Both the position numbers and the translations under genes were made by a program. A stretch of 64,000 bases of DNA from SZUA-309 sp965230005. Its GTDB lineage: Bacteria; Pseudomonadota; Gammaproteobacteria; Pseudomonadales; Azotimanducaceae. Numbering within the stretch: the stretch's first letter is position 1; the number at the start of each line of letters is the position of its first letter. Below are positions 34,761 to 43,510 of this stretch, piece by piece. The stretch spans positions 4,030,001-4,094,000 of the forward strand of contig OZ245934.1 of the NCBI GenBank assembly GCA_965230005.1. Reading direction: 5' to 3'. The notes under the pieces are model-generated. The model saw only the letters and a program-made list of their open reading frames with translations, searched no databases and was not told where the DNA came from.

Positions 34761-35645
34761 GTGCCGGAGCTACCGGATCTGACGGTTTACCTCGAGCATA
34801 TCGAGCGGCGCCTGCAGGGCGAACGCCTCGAAGCCATTCGTCTGGCGAGCCCGTTTCTGCTCCGCACGGTGGAACCCGGTATCGATGAGGTGACCGGCCG
34901 CCGCCTCACCGGCACGCGCCGCCTGGCCAAACAGCTCGTGCTCTGCCTCGAAGACGACTACTTCCTCGTGATCCATCTCATGATCTCCGGTCGCCTGCAG
35001 TGGCGGGATGCAGGGGCTGGAATTCCCAAACGGCTCGGACTTGCTGCCTTCGACTTCGAATCCGGCAGTCTGCTCTTCACCGAGGCGAGCAAGAAAAAGC
35101 GGGCCTCACTGAAAATCGTGCGCGGCGAAGACCATCTGGCCGCCCTGGACCCGGGTGGTCTCGAAGTGTTGACGATCTCCCTTGCCGAGTTCGCCAACTG
35201 CATCACCCACAGCAACCACACCCTGAAACGCGCGCTCACTGACCAGCACGTCTTTGCCGGCATCGGCAACGCCTACTCGGACGAGATCCTGCTCCGAGCT
35301 CAGCTGTCGCCTTTCAAACGGCCAGCAAACCTTTCCGACTCGGAGATGGAGAAGCTCTATGAGAGTTGCCGAACGGTGCTCGAGGAGTGAACGGAACGGC
35401 TCCGGGAAGAAACCGGTGAACGCTGGCCGGCCAAGGTGACAGCCTTTCACTCCGAGATGGCCGTTCATGGCAAACACAAGGAACCCTGCCCGGTGTGCGG
35501 CGCGCCGGTGCAACGGATCGTCTACGCGGAGAATGAGGCCAACTACTGCGCGCGCTGCCAGACCGGGGGCAAGCTGCTGGCGGATAGATCGCTTTCGCGA
35601 CTGCTGAAGGACAACTGGCCCAAGCGCCTGGAAGACCTGGAATAG
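34761..35645 (+). pseudogene. Fpg/Nei-family DNA glycosylase interrupted by in-frame TGA
   Basis: The GTG-started frame begins MPELPDLTVYL, the Fpg N-terminus with catalytic Pro2 and Glu3, and has the helix-two-turn-helix in VFAGIGNAYSDEIL. After 209 codons it meets TGA at 35388-35390. The same frame then continues TERLREETGERWPAKVTAFH and a complete C-terminal zinc finger (CPVCG...YCARCQTGG, four Cys) to TAG at 35645. Homologs as I recall them carry Trp (EWTERLR) at the stop, so TGG to TGA is the simplest change. Truncation would remove the DNA-binding zinc finger and likely activity. Alternatives are a sequencing error or read-through. Base-excision repair gene between MATE and beta-lactamase genes. 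Confidence 0.85.
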
Positions 35646-35650
35646 GTCGG

Positions 35651-36535
35651 GTGCTGCATACGACGGATTCTTCCCCGATCAGGCTCAATCGATGGCTGTT
35701 GGCGGTGCTGCTGCTGGTTCCGCAAGCATCGGTGTTCGCCGATCACGTGGTCGAGACCGTGCAGCGGCTCGAAGCCGAGCTCGGTGGCACCATCGGCCTG
35801 TTCGTGCGCGATCTGCAGACGGGACAAACCATAGCCTATCGCGCCGATGGCCGATTTCCGCTCAACAGCACCTTCAAGCTCTTCGCCTGTGCCGCGCTCC
35901 TGGCCCGCGTTGAATCGAAAGAGAGCGATCTCGCTGAGCGGATTGATCTTCGAAACGCTGAGCTCGTGACTTATTCACCGGCTGTGCAGCGTTCGATCAG
36001 CGAAGGCCGGACCGAGGCATCCCTCGACGCGCTTTGCGCGATGATGCTCGCCGTGAGCGACAATACCGCAGCCAATCTCGTGCTCCAGGAACTCGGGGGC
36101 CCGGATGGCTTTACAGCCTATATGCGCGCCATCGGGGACGACATCACGACCCTGAACCGCTGGGAGCCGGCGCTCAATGAGGGGCTGCCAGGAGATCAGC
36201 GCGACACGACGACGCCTAGAGCCATTTCGGATTCCCTCGAGCGACTGTTGCTGGGCGACGCCCTGTCGCTGGCTTCCAGGGAAACGCTGAGTCGCTGGCT
36301 CGCCGGTCATGCCGTGGCGGACGATCTGTTTCGTTCCGTGCTGCCGCGAGACTGGTCGATCCAGGACCGCACCGGCGCTGGAGCGAACGGCACCCGAGCA
36401 ATCGTTGCCATTCTCTATCCACCTGCCCGGGAGCCGATCGTTGCGAGCGTTTTCATGCGGGATACCACAGTGAATATCGGCCAACGCAACGCAGCCATCG
36501 GCAGGTCCCTGATCACCGGCCTTGATGGGAAGTAA
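35651..36535 (+). CDS. Class A beta-lactamase with RTG box (carbenicillinase-like)
   Basis: A 294-residue protein from GTG 35651, 5 bp after the Fpg stop. Signal peptide to about residue 30 (LLAVLLLVPQASVFA). Motifs in order: STFK at 73-76 with active Ser73, SDN at 136-138, WEPALN with the general-base Glu172, and RTG at 240-242 in place of KTG. Arg at this position is known from PSE/CARB-type carbenicillinases. All catalytic residues are present, so periplasmic penicillin hydrolysis is likely. It is a chromosomal gene with no mobile element in view. Phenotype is not predictable. Confidence 0.93.
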   Translation: MLHTTDSSPIRLNRWLLAVLLLVPQASVFADHVVETVQRLEAELGGTIGLFVRDLQTGQTIAYRADGRFPLNSTFKLFACAALLARVESKESDLAERIDLRNAELVTYSPAVQRSISEGRTEASLDALCAMMLAVSDNTAANLVLQELGGPDGFTAYMRAIGDDITTLNRWEPALNEGLPGDQRDTTTPRAISDSLERLLLGDALSLASRETLSRWLAGHAVADDLFRSVLPRDWSIQDRTGAGANGTRAIVAILYPPAREPIVASVFMRDTTVNIGQRNAAIGRSLITGLDGK

Positions 36536-36563
36536 AGGCTTGGGCCGCTGAGCGGCTCGTGGA

Positions 36564-37685
36564 TTACTTTGTTTCCGGCTGTTCGCCAGAGCGCGGCTCC
36601 CCGTCGATTGCGCGCCGCAGCCCGGTCGATGAGATGGGATTCTGAAACCGATCCGCGCCGATGCCCCGCGATCGCTCGACGATGCGTTCCGGCAGCCTGT
36701 CGACGACGTTTTCCAGCACCTTGAACTCGCCGTCGAGGACCCGGCCGAAGACCAGATATCGGGCGTCCTGCTCAATGAGCTCCGTGAGCGCTTCGTCCCG
36801 CAGCGTCGCGTTGCCGTAGTAGCGGACGTCGGCGATGCGCACGAGAGTGTCGAGCCCCACCACGAAGGTGGCGCTCGGGAAACGCCGGGCCTTTTCCAGA
36901 AACGTTGGCAGTCTTGTCAGCCACACGGGTCGGTCGAACTGTGCGAGGCGGGTTTCGATCTCCCGGTAGTCGAGGAAGGGCTTGTCGACGTTTGCCACGG
37001 AGAGTTCGTAAGCGCCTGTGAGACCGGTGATGGCCTCGGCGATGTCGAGCATCTGCCGGTGACCTTCGTGCAGCGGATTGAAGGCGCCGGGAAAGATCAG
37101 GTCGCCGTCGTGGGGCGCCGTGGCCACGGCGAGCTCGTCGCCGAGCACAAGGGCCTGCCAGGCCGGTTTCCCGGCGGTGTGCTCAATGACCACTTCCCCT
37201 TCGACGCCGGGAATGTCGAGGGCCTGGCCGAGTTTGGCCCACAGGGCTTCGGAAAGGGCCTGCTCCTCGGCGGTCCGATCGCCGTCGAAGGTCCAGAAGG
37301 CGGTGTAGGTGTCTGTGGGCGTCTGAATCGCGGCGTGGGCGCGATGCTCGCCTTTTTTCTGCCGATCCGTGGCGAGGCTGGCTGTGCAGGCGAAACCAAA
37401 GGGTGCTGAGGCTGACGGTGTTTCGTCTGCGGCCTGCAGCGCCCTGGCCTGCTGGAAGGCGGCCATGGCCATGGCCCGGGCCGTTGCTTCCGAGCAGGCC
37501 TGTTCGGGGGTGGCCCCGAGCATTTCGCGCATGGCGGCGCTCGCATAGGGGATGCGTACGTCGAGCACCGTTCGCGAGGCGCCGGCCGTCCCGAGCATCT
37601 CGTTGACGAGGGAAGTGCCGCCGCCGGCGAGGTAAAACACGCCCTGCCAGGGCGCGTCGTGGAGCCGTTGCGCGCGGTCGCTCAA
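36564..37685 (-). CDS. CinA-like domain fused to NMNAT-type nucleotidyltransferase
   Basis: A 373-residue protein with a TTG start only 2 bp after the stop of the upstream hydrolase; the first ATG would remove the GGGTS segment. Residues 10-170 resemble the CinA C-terminal (nicotinamide-nucleotide amidase) domain: YLAGGGTSLVNEMLG, VLDVRIPYAS, CTASLATDR. Residues 195-370 hold the nucleotidyltransferase motif GAFNPLHEGH, the later VVGLDTLVRIADVRYYG and the ISSTGLRR motif of NMN/nicotinate-nucleotide adenylyltransferases. A bifunctional salvage enzyme for pyridine nucleotides is an attractive inference. Related fused proteins are known in bacteria and plants but are poorly characterised. Confidence 0.8.
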   Translation of the reverse strand: MSDRAQRLHDAPWQGVFYLAGGGTSLVNEMLGTAGASRTVLDVRIPYASAAMREMLGATPEQACSEATARAMAMAAFQQARALQAADETPSASAPFGFACTASLATDRQKKGEHRAHAAIQTPTDTYTAFWTFDGDRTAEEQALSEALWAKLGQALDIPGVEGEVVIEHTAGKPAWQALVLGDELAVATAPHDGDLIFPGAFNPLHEGHRQMLDIAEAITGLTGAYELSVANVDKPFLDYREIETRLAQFDRPVWLTRLPTFLEKARRFPSATFVVGLDTLVRIADVRYYGNATLRDEALTELIEQDARYLVFGRVLDGEFKVLENVVDRLPERIVERSRGIGADRFQNPISSTGLRRAIDGEPRSGEQPETK

Positions 37686-37687
37686 AG

Positions 37688-38557
37688 TCAGTCCGCGAGG
37701 AACGCGCGCACCAGGGTCAGAAACTCGTCGAGCTGATCGTGGTGCACCCAGTGGCCGGCGTTCTCGATGTTGGCAACGGTGGCGTTCTGGAAGTGATCGG
37801 CGCGGCCGTCTTTGGACGGATCAGAGGCCCAGGATTCCGTACCGCGGATCAGCAGTGTCGGGCAATTGATCCGCTTCCAGAGCTCGTACTGCGCCTCGAA
37901 AGGCAGGCCGATGGGCGAGAAGTTGCGCACGTAGTTGTCGAACTTCCAGCTGTAGCTGCCGTCTTCGTTCTGATTGCTGCCGTGGATCGTGAGATGCCTG
38001 GCCTGGGCTTCCGTGAGGTGGGGGTTTTCCGCCTGCATACGCTCGTAGGCTTCTTCGAGACTCGCATAGCGCCGTGGGATGCGCCCGGAGGAGGTGCGCA
38101 GATCGTCCACCCAGCCATGGAGACGCTGCTCGATCGGAACGTCGATGCGGTCCTTGATGATTTCAGGCGGCGGGCCCATGCCTTCGATTGCGACGAGCTT
38201 GTGCACGGTCTCCGGATAGAGGCCGGCGTAGGTGAGGCTGATGGAGCCGCCCAGAGAGTGGCTGATGATCGTGACCGGCGTCATCTTCTTCTGGAACAGC
38301 AGCTGAGCGATGTCGTAGACGTAATCCACCTGGTTGTAGCTGCCGCCCACCATCCACTGGGAGTCACCGTGTCCGCGCAGATCCGGGGCGATGATGTGGT
38401 AATCCTCCCGGAGGGCCTCCGCCACCCAGTCCCAGTTCCGGCAGTGGTCGCGACCGCCGTGCACCAGCAGCATCGGTGGCGCGTCCTCGTTGCCCCAGTC
38501 CACGTAGTGGAGCCTCAGGCGCTGCGAGAAGTATGTGTGAGAGGTCGGGCCCTGCAT
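37688..38557 (-). CDS. Alpha/beta-hydrolase
   Basis: A 289-residue hydrolase: MLLVHGGRDHCRNWDWVA (oxyanion region), DLRGHGDS, the nucleophile elbow ISHSLGGSIS, and a C-terminal ENAGHWVHHDQ with the catalytic His. It resembles epoxide-hydrolase or esterase-type enzymes; substrate unknown. The next gene starts 2 bp after its stop, so the two are co-expressed and could act in one pathway. Cytoplasmic. Confidence 0.9.
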   Translation of the reverse strand: MQGPTSHTYFSQRLRLHYVDWGNEDAPPMLLVHGGRDHCRNWDWVAEALREDYHIIAPDLRGHGDSQWMVGGSYNQVDYVYDIAQLLFQKKMTPVTIISHSLGGSISLTYAGLYPETVHKLVAIEGMGPPPEIIKDRIDVPIEQRLHGWVDDLRTSSGRIPRRYASLEEAYERMQAENPHLTEAQARHLTIHGSNQNEDGSYSWKFDNYVRNFSPIGLPFEAQYELWKRINCPTLLIRGTESWASDPSKDGRADHFQNATVANIENAGHWVHHDQLDEFLTLVRAFLAD

Positions 38558-38686
38558 CGGTTTCGGTCACTCCGCTGTTTATTGTGCAGTGCATTCTACC
38601 CGCTGCATGCCCGGCGCATGGGGGTTGTCCGGTGATCGCTGCCGATGCCCGGCGCCGGCGGGAAGCCCGGCCGCACCTGGGGGCGA

Positions 38687-40423
38687 TTAGCGTTTGAAAA
38701 CGCGCTCGCCGTTGGACCAGGTTTCCTCGACCTGCAGCCGCAACAATTCCTCCCGGGGCACCGGCAGCGGGTTTTCCGACAGGATCACGAGATCGGCCTG
38801 TTTGCCGGCGCTCAAGGTGCCTTTCCGGTCGCCCTCGAAGTACTGGTAGGCGGCGTGGCGGGTGACGGCCGTCAGCGCCTCATAGGTCGTCAGGCGCTGC
38901 TCCGGGCCGAGGGTTTTCCCGCTGCGGGTCTCCCGGTTAGCCGTGGCCCAGATGAGGCGCAGCATGTCCGGCGGGACGATGGGTGCGTCGTTGTGCACCG
39001 TGAACGGCATGCCGCGTTGCACCGTCGAACGGGTCGGGCTGATGCGGGCACCCCGTTCCGGGCCGAGCACGGAATCCCGATGCCAGTCACCCCAGAAGAA
39101 GGTGTGGGCCGAGAAGTAGGACGGAATGATCGCCAGCTCGGCCATACGATCGAGCTGGTCTTCCCGCACGGTTTGAGCATGGATCATGACCGTGCGGTGG
39201 TCGCCCCGATCCTCCACGGCGGCAACGGCGTTGATGAGCTGATCGGCCGCCGCGTCGCCATTCGCATGGGCAAGGATGGGAATACCGGCGCCGAGGTAGG
39301 CGGCGAACATGGCATCGACCTGCTCGTCGCTGTGAATGGGATAGCCCCGGTAGTCGGCGTCCTGCCCGGCCGGCGGCACGTGGTAGGGGCGGGTCAGATA
39401 GGCGGTTTTCCCCTGCGGCGAGCCATCGAGGATCATCTTTACGCCGCCGAACTTGAGCCGCTTGTCGTAGGCGCCGAATTCCATGGCCTGCACGGCATCG
39501 AGATTGCCCACGCTGACCACGGGAAAGATCACGACATCCAGGTTCAGGCCGCCACTGGCGGCCGCAGCTTCCAGGAGACTGATCATGGGCTCGGCGATGG
39601 CGCCGTCCTGCACGGTGGTGGTGCCGTAGCTGGCGTAACTGGCAAGCGCCTCGGCCAGATCGTCCATGGGATTGCCGCGGGGTTTGGCGATTCTGGATCG
39701 AAGCGGGTAGGTGGCCGTTTCTTCCAGGACGCCGTTGGGGATCTGGCTGTCTCCTTCGCGGCGGATGAGCCCGCCGGGGGGATCCGCCATCTCCGAGTCG
39801 ATGCCGGTTTCCGCCAGGGCCAGACTGTTTGCGGCCATGAGATGCCCGGACACGTGCATGAGTGCAATAGGATGTTGCTGCGATACGGCATCCAGCACGT
39901 GCCGGTCAGGGTGCCGTTGTTCCGCCAGCAGAGAATCGTCGTAGCCGCTGCCGATCACCCAGCTCCCTGGGGGAATCTCGTTCTCCTCGATGTAGGCGGT
40001 CAGGGTCTCCGCAAGGTCGGCCAGATTTTCAACCGGACCCACCGGTGGTGGCGCCAGATTGGCCCAGGAGATTGTGGCCGCAAGAAAGGTCAGATGGCCG
40101 TGTGCGTCGATGAACCCAGGCAGGAGCGCCCGATCGCCCAGCTCGTGGCGCACCGTCGCTGGCCCCGTCCAGCTGTCCGCCGCTGCCGCAGCCCCGACCC
40201 AGATGATGTCTTCGCCTTTGACAGCCAGCGCGGTGGGTCCTTCCGGATCCGGCGCCTCACCCACCATGGTCAGGATGTGTTCGCCGATGAAGAGGTGATC
40301 TGCGGGCTGGGCGGCCGTCACCGCGCCGCAGGCGGCGAGCAGCAACGCCATGAGCGTTGCCGACAACGGGGTGGGGCGGTCAGTCAGCAGCGGGTGCCGG
40401 TGCGCGGGCCGTAGAGGCTTCAT
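38687..40423 (-). CDS. Amidohydrolase-family lipoprotein (YtcJ-like)
   Basis: A 578-residue protein. ATG 40423 has AAGGAG upstream. A hydrophobic segment ends LMALLLAACG, a lipobox, so it may be an outer-envelope lipoprotein. Metal-binding motifs are LLPGFIDAHGHL and later ILAHANGD, HAQ and VHNDAP. YtcJ-like amidohydrolases deamidate or hydrolyse unknown small molecules. The start overlaps the end of the AGCS symporter gene by 44 bp, so transport and hydrolysis may be linked. Confidence 0.9.
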   Translation of the reverse strand: MKPLRPAHRHPLLTDRPTPLSATLMALLLAACGAVTAAQPADHLFIGEHILTMVGEAPDPEGPTALAVKGEDIIWVGAAAAADSWTGPATVRHELGDRALLPGFIDAHGHLTFLAATISWANLAPPPVGPVENLADLAETLTAYIEENEIPPGSWVIGSGYDDSLLAEQRHPDRHVLDAVSQQHPIALMHVSGHLMAANSLALAETGIDSEMADPPGGLIRREGDSQIPNGVLEETATYPLRSRIAKPRGNPMDDLAEALASYASYGTTTVQDGAIAEPMISLLEAAAASGGLNLDVVIFPVVSVGNLDAVQAMEFGAYDKRLKFGGVKMILDGSPQGKTAYLTRPYHVPPAGQDADYRGYPIHSDEQVDAMFAAYLGAGIPILAHANGDAAADQLINAVAAVEDRGDHRTVMIHAQTVREDQLDRMAELAIIPSYFSAHTFFWGDWHRDSVLGPERGARISPTRSTVQRGMPFTVHNDAPIVPPDMLRLIWATANRETRSGKTLGPEQRLTTYEALTAVTRHAAYQYFEGDRKGTLSAGKQADLVILSENPLPVPREELLRLQVEETWSNGERVFKR

Positions 40424-41825
40424 AGTCGGTGAGCTCCTTTTTAATAAGCGGGGCGAGGAGATAGAGGCCCAGCAGATTGGGTATGGCAACGACGAACACG
40501 AGTGCGTCAGAGAGATCCACCACGGCGCCAAGCTGCACACTGGCGCCGAGCACCACGAACAGCAGGAAGAACACTTTGAAGCCGAGGTCCGCCCAGCGGT
40601 GGTGGCCGACGAGATAGGTGAAGGCCTTAACGCCGTAGTAGGACCAGGTGATCATCGTGGAGAACGCAAACAGGATGGCGGCAATAGACAGCGGTATCGG
40701 CGACCAGGCGAGGGTGCTCTCGAAGGCCCGGGTGGTGAGTTCGATACCGCTGACGCCGGTGCCGGCCAGCGCCGGATCGTAGACCGTGGTGATGATCACC
40801 AAGGCCGTGATCGTGCAGATCACGACCGTGTCGATGAACGGTTCCAGGAGAGCCACGTAGCCTTCACGCACCGGATAGCGGGTGCGCGCCGTGGCGTGGG
40901 CGATGGCGGCGGAGCCGAGGCCGGCTTCATTGGAAAAAACCGCGCGGCGGAAGCCGATGATGAGCGCCCCGATGGCGCCGCCCGCCACGCCTTCCGGCGA
41001 AAAGGCGCCGGTCCAGATGGCCGTGAGCGCCCCGGGCAGGGCGGATGCGTTCAGAGCGAGAATCACGAGGGCCGTCAGAACGTAGAGGAGTGCCATGGCT
41101 GGCACCAGCCGGCTGGTGGTTTTCGCAATAGAGCGGATGCCGCCAATGATCACCAGCGCAACGGCGACCGCGAGCCCCACACCAACGAGCCAGGCCGCGC
41201 CGGCCAGAGGACTGGCTGCGCCGCCGGTCACGTCGATGAGAATGGCGGCCGCCTGATTGGACTGGAACATGTTGCCGATGCCGAGGCAGCCGATGACCAT
41301 CGACGCCGCGTAAAAAATGCCCAGACCACGCCCGATACGAGGCAGGTTGCGCTCCCTGAGGCCGGCTTCCAGGTAGTACATGGGTCCGCCGGAGACGGAA
41401 CCGTCCGGATTCTCCTGGCGGAACTTTAGACCGAGGGTGCACTCGGCAAACTTCGTGGACATGCCGAGGAAGCCGGCAACGATGAGCCAGAAGGTGGCAC
41501 CGGGTCCGCCGAGGGAAATCGCGACGGCTACCCCCGCAATGTTGCCGATGCCGACCGTGCCGGACACGGCCGTGGTCAGCGCCTGAAAGTGGGATATCTC
41601 ACCGGGATCGTCATCCTGCGCGTGCCGACCGGCAACGAGGTTCAGTGCGTGCCTGAAGCCGCGGACGTTGATGAAGCGCAGATAGGCGGTGAAAAACAGA
41701 CCTCCCGCCACGAGCCAGACGACGATCAGCGGCAGCTCCGTTGCCCCGAGCGGCACCGCGAAGAAGATGAAGCTCGCGACGGCATCGGCCACCGGGCGCA
41801 TGGCCTGATCAATGAGTTCGTCCAT
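40380..41825 (-). CDS. AGCS-family sodium:alanine/glycine symporter
   Basis: A 481-residue protein with about 11 helices. SHFQALTTAVSGTVGIGNIAGVAVAISLGGPGATFW is the AGCS signature, and KFAECTLGLKFRQ and GGPMYYLEAGL follow. It takes up small neutral amino acids with Na+. It is upstream of and overlaps the amidohydrolase. Divergent from SirB2. Confidence 0.94.
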   Translation of the reverse strand: MDELIDQAMRPVADAVASFIFFAVPLGATELPLIVVWLVAGGLFFTAYLRFINVRGFRHALNLVAGRHAQDDDPGEISHFQALTTAVSGTVGIGNIAGVAVAISLGGPGATFWLIVAGFLGMSTKFAECTLGLKFRQENPDGSVSGGPMYYLEAGLRERNLPRIGRGLGIFYAASMVIGCLGIGNMFQSNQAAAILIDVTGGAASPLAGAAWLVGVGLAVAVALVIIGGIRSIAKTTSRLVPAMALLYVLTALVILALNASALPGALTAIWTGAFSPEGVAGGAIGALIIGFRRAVFSNEAGLGSAAIAHATARTRYPVREGYVALLEPFIDTVVICTITALVIITTVYDPALAGTGVSGIELTTRAFESTLAWSPIPLSIAAILFAFSTMITWSYYGVKAFTYLVGHHRWADLGFKVFFLLFVVLGASVQLGAVVDLSDALVFVVAIPNLLGLYLLAPLIKKELTDYEASTARAPAPAAD

Positions 41826-41869
41826 AGAGGTTCTGTTTTTCTTATCGCGGGAAGATCATACACAGCGCC

Positions 41870-42235
41870 ATGCTGAAGAGCTTACACATCATGCTCGCCT
41901 ACCTGACGGTGCTCGGCTTTACCGTCCGCGGGCTCTGGGCCGTCACGGACTCCCCCCTGCGTCGGCAGGCCTGGGTGCGCGTCGTCCCGCATGTCATTGA
42001 TACGGCGCTCCTGGTGCTTGGCGTCGCCCTGGCTGTGCAGCTCGGTGCGTCGCTGGCAGATCCCTGGCTCGCTGCCAAGCTTTCCGCCCTGCTCGCCTAC
42101 ATCGCCTTCGGTGTGCTCACCATGCGCGCGACCGCTCGAGGTCTGCAGCTGCTCGGTTTCGCGGGCGCCCTGCTGAGTGTCGCCTATATCTTTGCGGTTG
42201 CTTTTACCCGCTCGCCGCTGCCTTTCGCCGCCTGA
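41870..42235 (+). CDS. SirB2-family membrane protein
   Basis: A 121-residue protein with four hydrophobic helices and a basic loop (RQAWVRVVPHVIDT; MRATARGLQLLG). The length, LKSLHIMLAYLTVLGFTVRG start and WVRVVPHVIDTALL segment fit SirB2, whose function is unresolved. Its 3' end overlaps the ANKH-like gene on the other strand by 52 bp. Divergent from the AGCS gene. Confidence 0.87.
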   Translation: MLKSLHIMLAYLTVLGFTVRGLWAVTDSPLRRQAWVRVVPHVIDTALLVLGVALAVQLGASLADPWLAAKLSALLAYIAFGVLTMRATARGLQLLGFAGALLSVAYIFAVAFTRSPLPFAA

Positions 42236-43461
42236 AGCACCACCACGGTTTCGATGACGAAGCCCAGAATCAGAATGAAGGACGCAGTCAGGTGGTTCAG
42301 CCAGCCGAGTTCGAAACACGCCCAGGCCATGACGTAGATGCCGGCGACCCGGAGCATGCTGGCCACGGCCATCCCCGAGGTGCGCCGCTCCACCATGAGC
42401 CGGCCGTGATAGTAGTTTCGCCAGATGATGACGCCGGGCATCAGCGTCATGATCAGGAATACCTGCACGGAAATTGCCCGCACGTCGTCGGGAATGCTCA
42501 TGAGATCGCGCCAGATCACTGCCAGCAGTGGCGTCAGGGCCAGCACTAGCATGAGGCCGGTGATCACCGCCGCCGTCAGCGCCATGAAGCGGCGTTTGGT
42601 CGGCAGATCGTCCAGCCCGAAGGTGACGAAGAAGTGCCGGAACTGATTGGCGGCGGCCTGAAAGATCATGGAGAAGTCGAAGGCGACTCGTAGCGCGGCG
42701 ATGTAGAGAATGCCGTTCGGAACCCGGCTGACGAACCCGTAAAGCACCGGACGAGACAGCGCGAACATGACCCCGGTCATGGACACGGGTACGAAGAAAG
42801 CCGTGAGCTCACGGTAGCTGAGGTCTTCGTGCTCAGGTTCTGCCGGGAGCCGGTAGAAACGGCGTTTTACGATGAGGGCGCCGAGGAGCTGACCGATGAT
42901 GGCGATCACCTCCGAGCCAACGAGCACGTAAACGGGCCGGTAACCCAGGCTGAAGCCGACAATCAGGCCGATGCTCACCATCACCAGGAACATCACGTTC
43001 AGCACCGTCACCCAGCCCGTCAGCCGCGCCTGCACCAGAAGTCCTGTGTAGAAGAAACGCTGAGCCCCGAGCAGGATGATCGGCGCCAGGTAGACCAGAT
43101 ACTCCTGCACACGGCTCGTGAGCTCTGCATCGATCCGGAAAGCCGTTGCCAGCAGCCAGGCGCCTCCCTCGCTGTGTCCCAGGTAGATGACGGGCAGCAT
43201 GATGAGCACGCTCACGGCCGTCACGTACCGGTGGCAGCGGCGGGTGCCGGCTTCGCTGCGTGCGAAGACGTTCGACAGCTGGGCGATGAAGTTCAGGCTG
43301 GCTCGGAAAAAGCCGAAGGTCGAGTAGCCGAGGGCGAAGATGGCGAGCTCTTTCACGGCCTCCGGGTAGCGGGCCAGGGCCGCGTTCTGGAACTGCACGG
43401 ACAGCACCATGGCAACCCCGGTGAGCGCCAGGGGCCAGTAAAATCGCCAGTACTGAAGCAT
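42184..43461 (-). CDS. ANKH-like membrane protein of the MOP (MATE-like) superfamily
   Basis: A 425-residue protein with about 12 hydrophobic helices. Patterns such as WPLALTGVAMVLSVQFQNAALAR, LGYSTFGFFRASLNFIAQLSNVFARSEAGTRR, VPVSMTGVMFALSRPVLYGFVSRV and VFLIMTLMPGVIIWRNYYHGRL line up, by eye and memory, with the vertebrate progressive-ankylosis (ANKH) protein, a pyrophosphate/citrate exporter. MATE is the nearest alternative. Its stop lies 52 bp inside the convergent SirB2 gene. Small-anion export is an inference only. Confidence 0.78.
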   Translation of the reverse strand: MLQYWRFYWPLALTGVAMVLSVQFQNAALARYPEAVKELAIFALGYSTFGFFRASLNFIAQLSNVFARSEAGTRRCHRYVTAVSVLIMLPVIYLGHSEGGAWLLATAFRIDAELTSRVQEYLVYLAPIILLGAQRFFYTGLLVQARLTGWVTVLNVMFLVMVSIGLIVGFSLGYRPVYVLVGSEVIAIIGQLLGALIVKRRFYRLPAEPEHEDLSYRELTAFFVPVSMTGVMFALSRPVLYGFVSRVPNGILYIAALRVAFDFSMIFQAAANQFRHFFVTFGLDDLPTKRRFMALTAAVITGLMLVLALTPLLAVIWRDLMSIPDDVRAISVQVFLIMTLMPGVIIWRNYYHGRLMVERRTSGMAVASMLRVAGIYVMAWACFELGWLNHLTASFILILGFVIETVVVLQAAKGSGERVKATAKI

Positions 43462-43510
43462 CAGGCTCTCAAGCGCCCGTGACGCGGCAGCCGATCAGTG
43501 CATCGATTGA

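Noticed and set aside
35388..35390. Selenocysteine at the TGA in the glycosylase
   Set aside because: No SECIS-like hairpin seen just downstream, and homologs are not selenoproteins; a Trp codon change is simpler.
38645..40414. 589-codon plus-strand open frame
   Set aside because: Antisense of the amidohydrolase gene; no motif.
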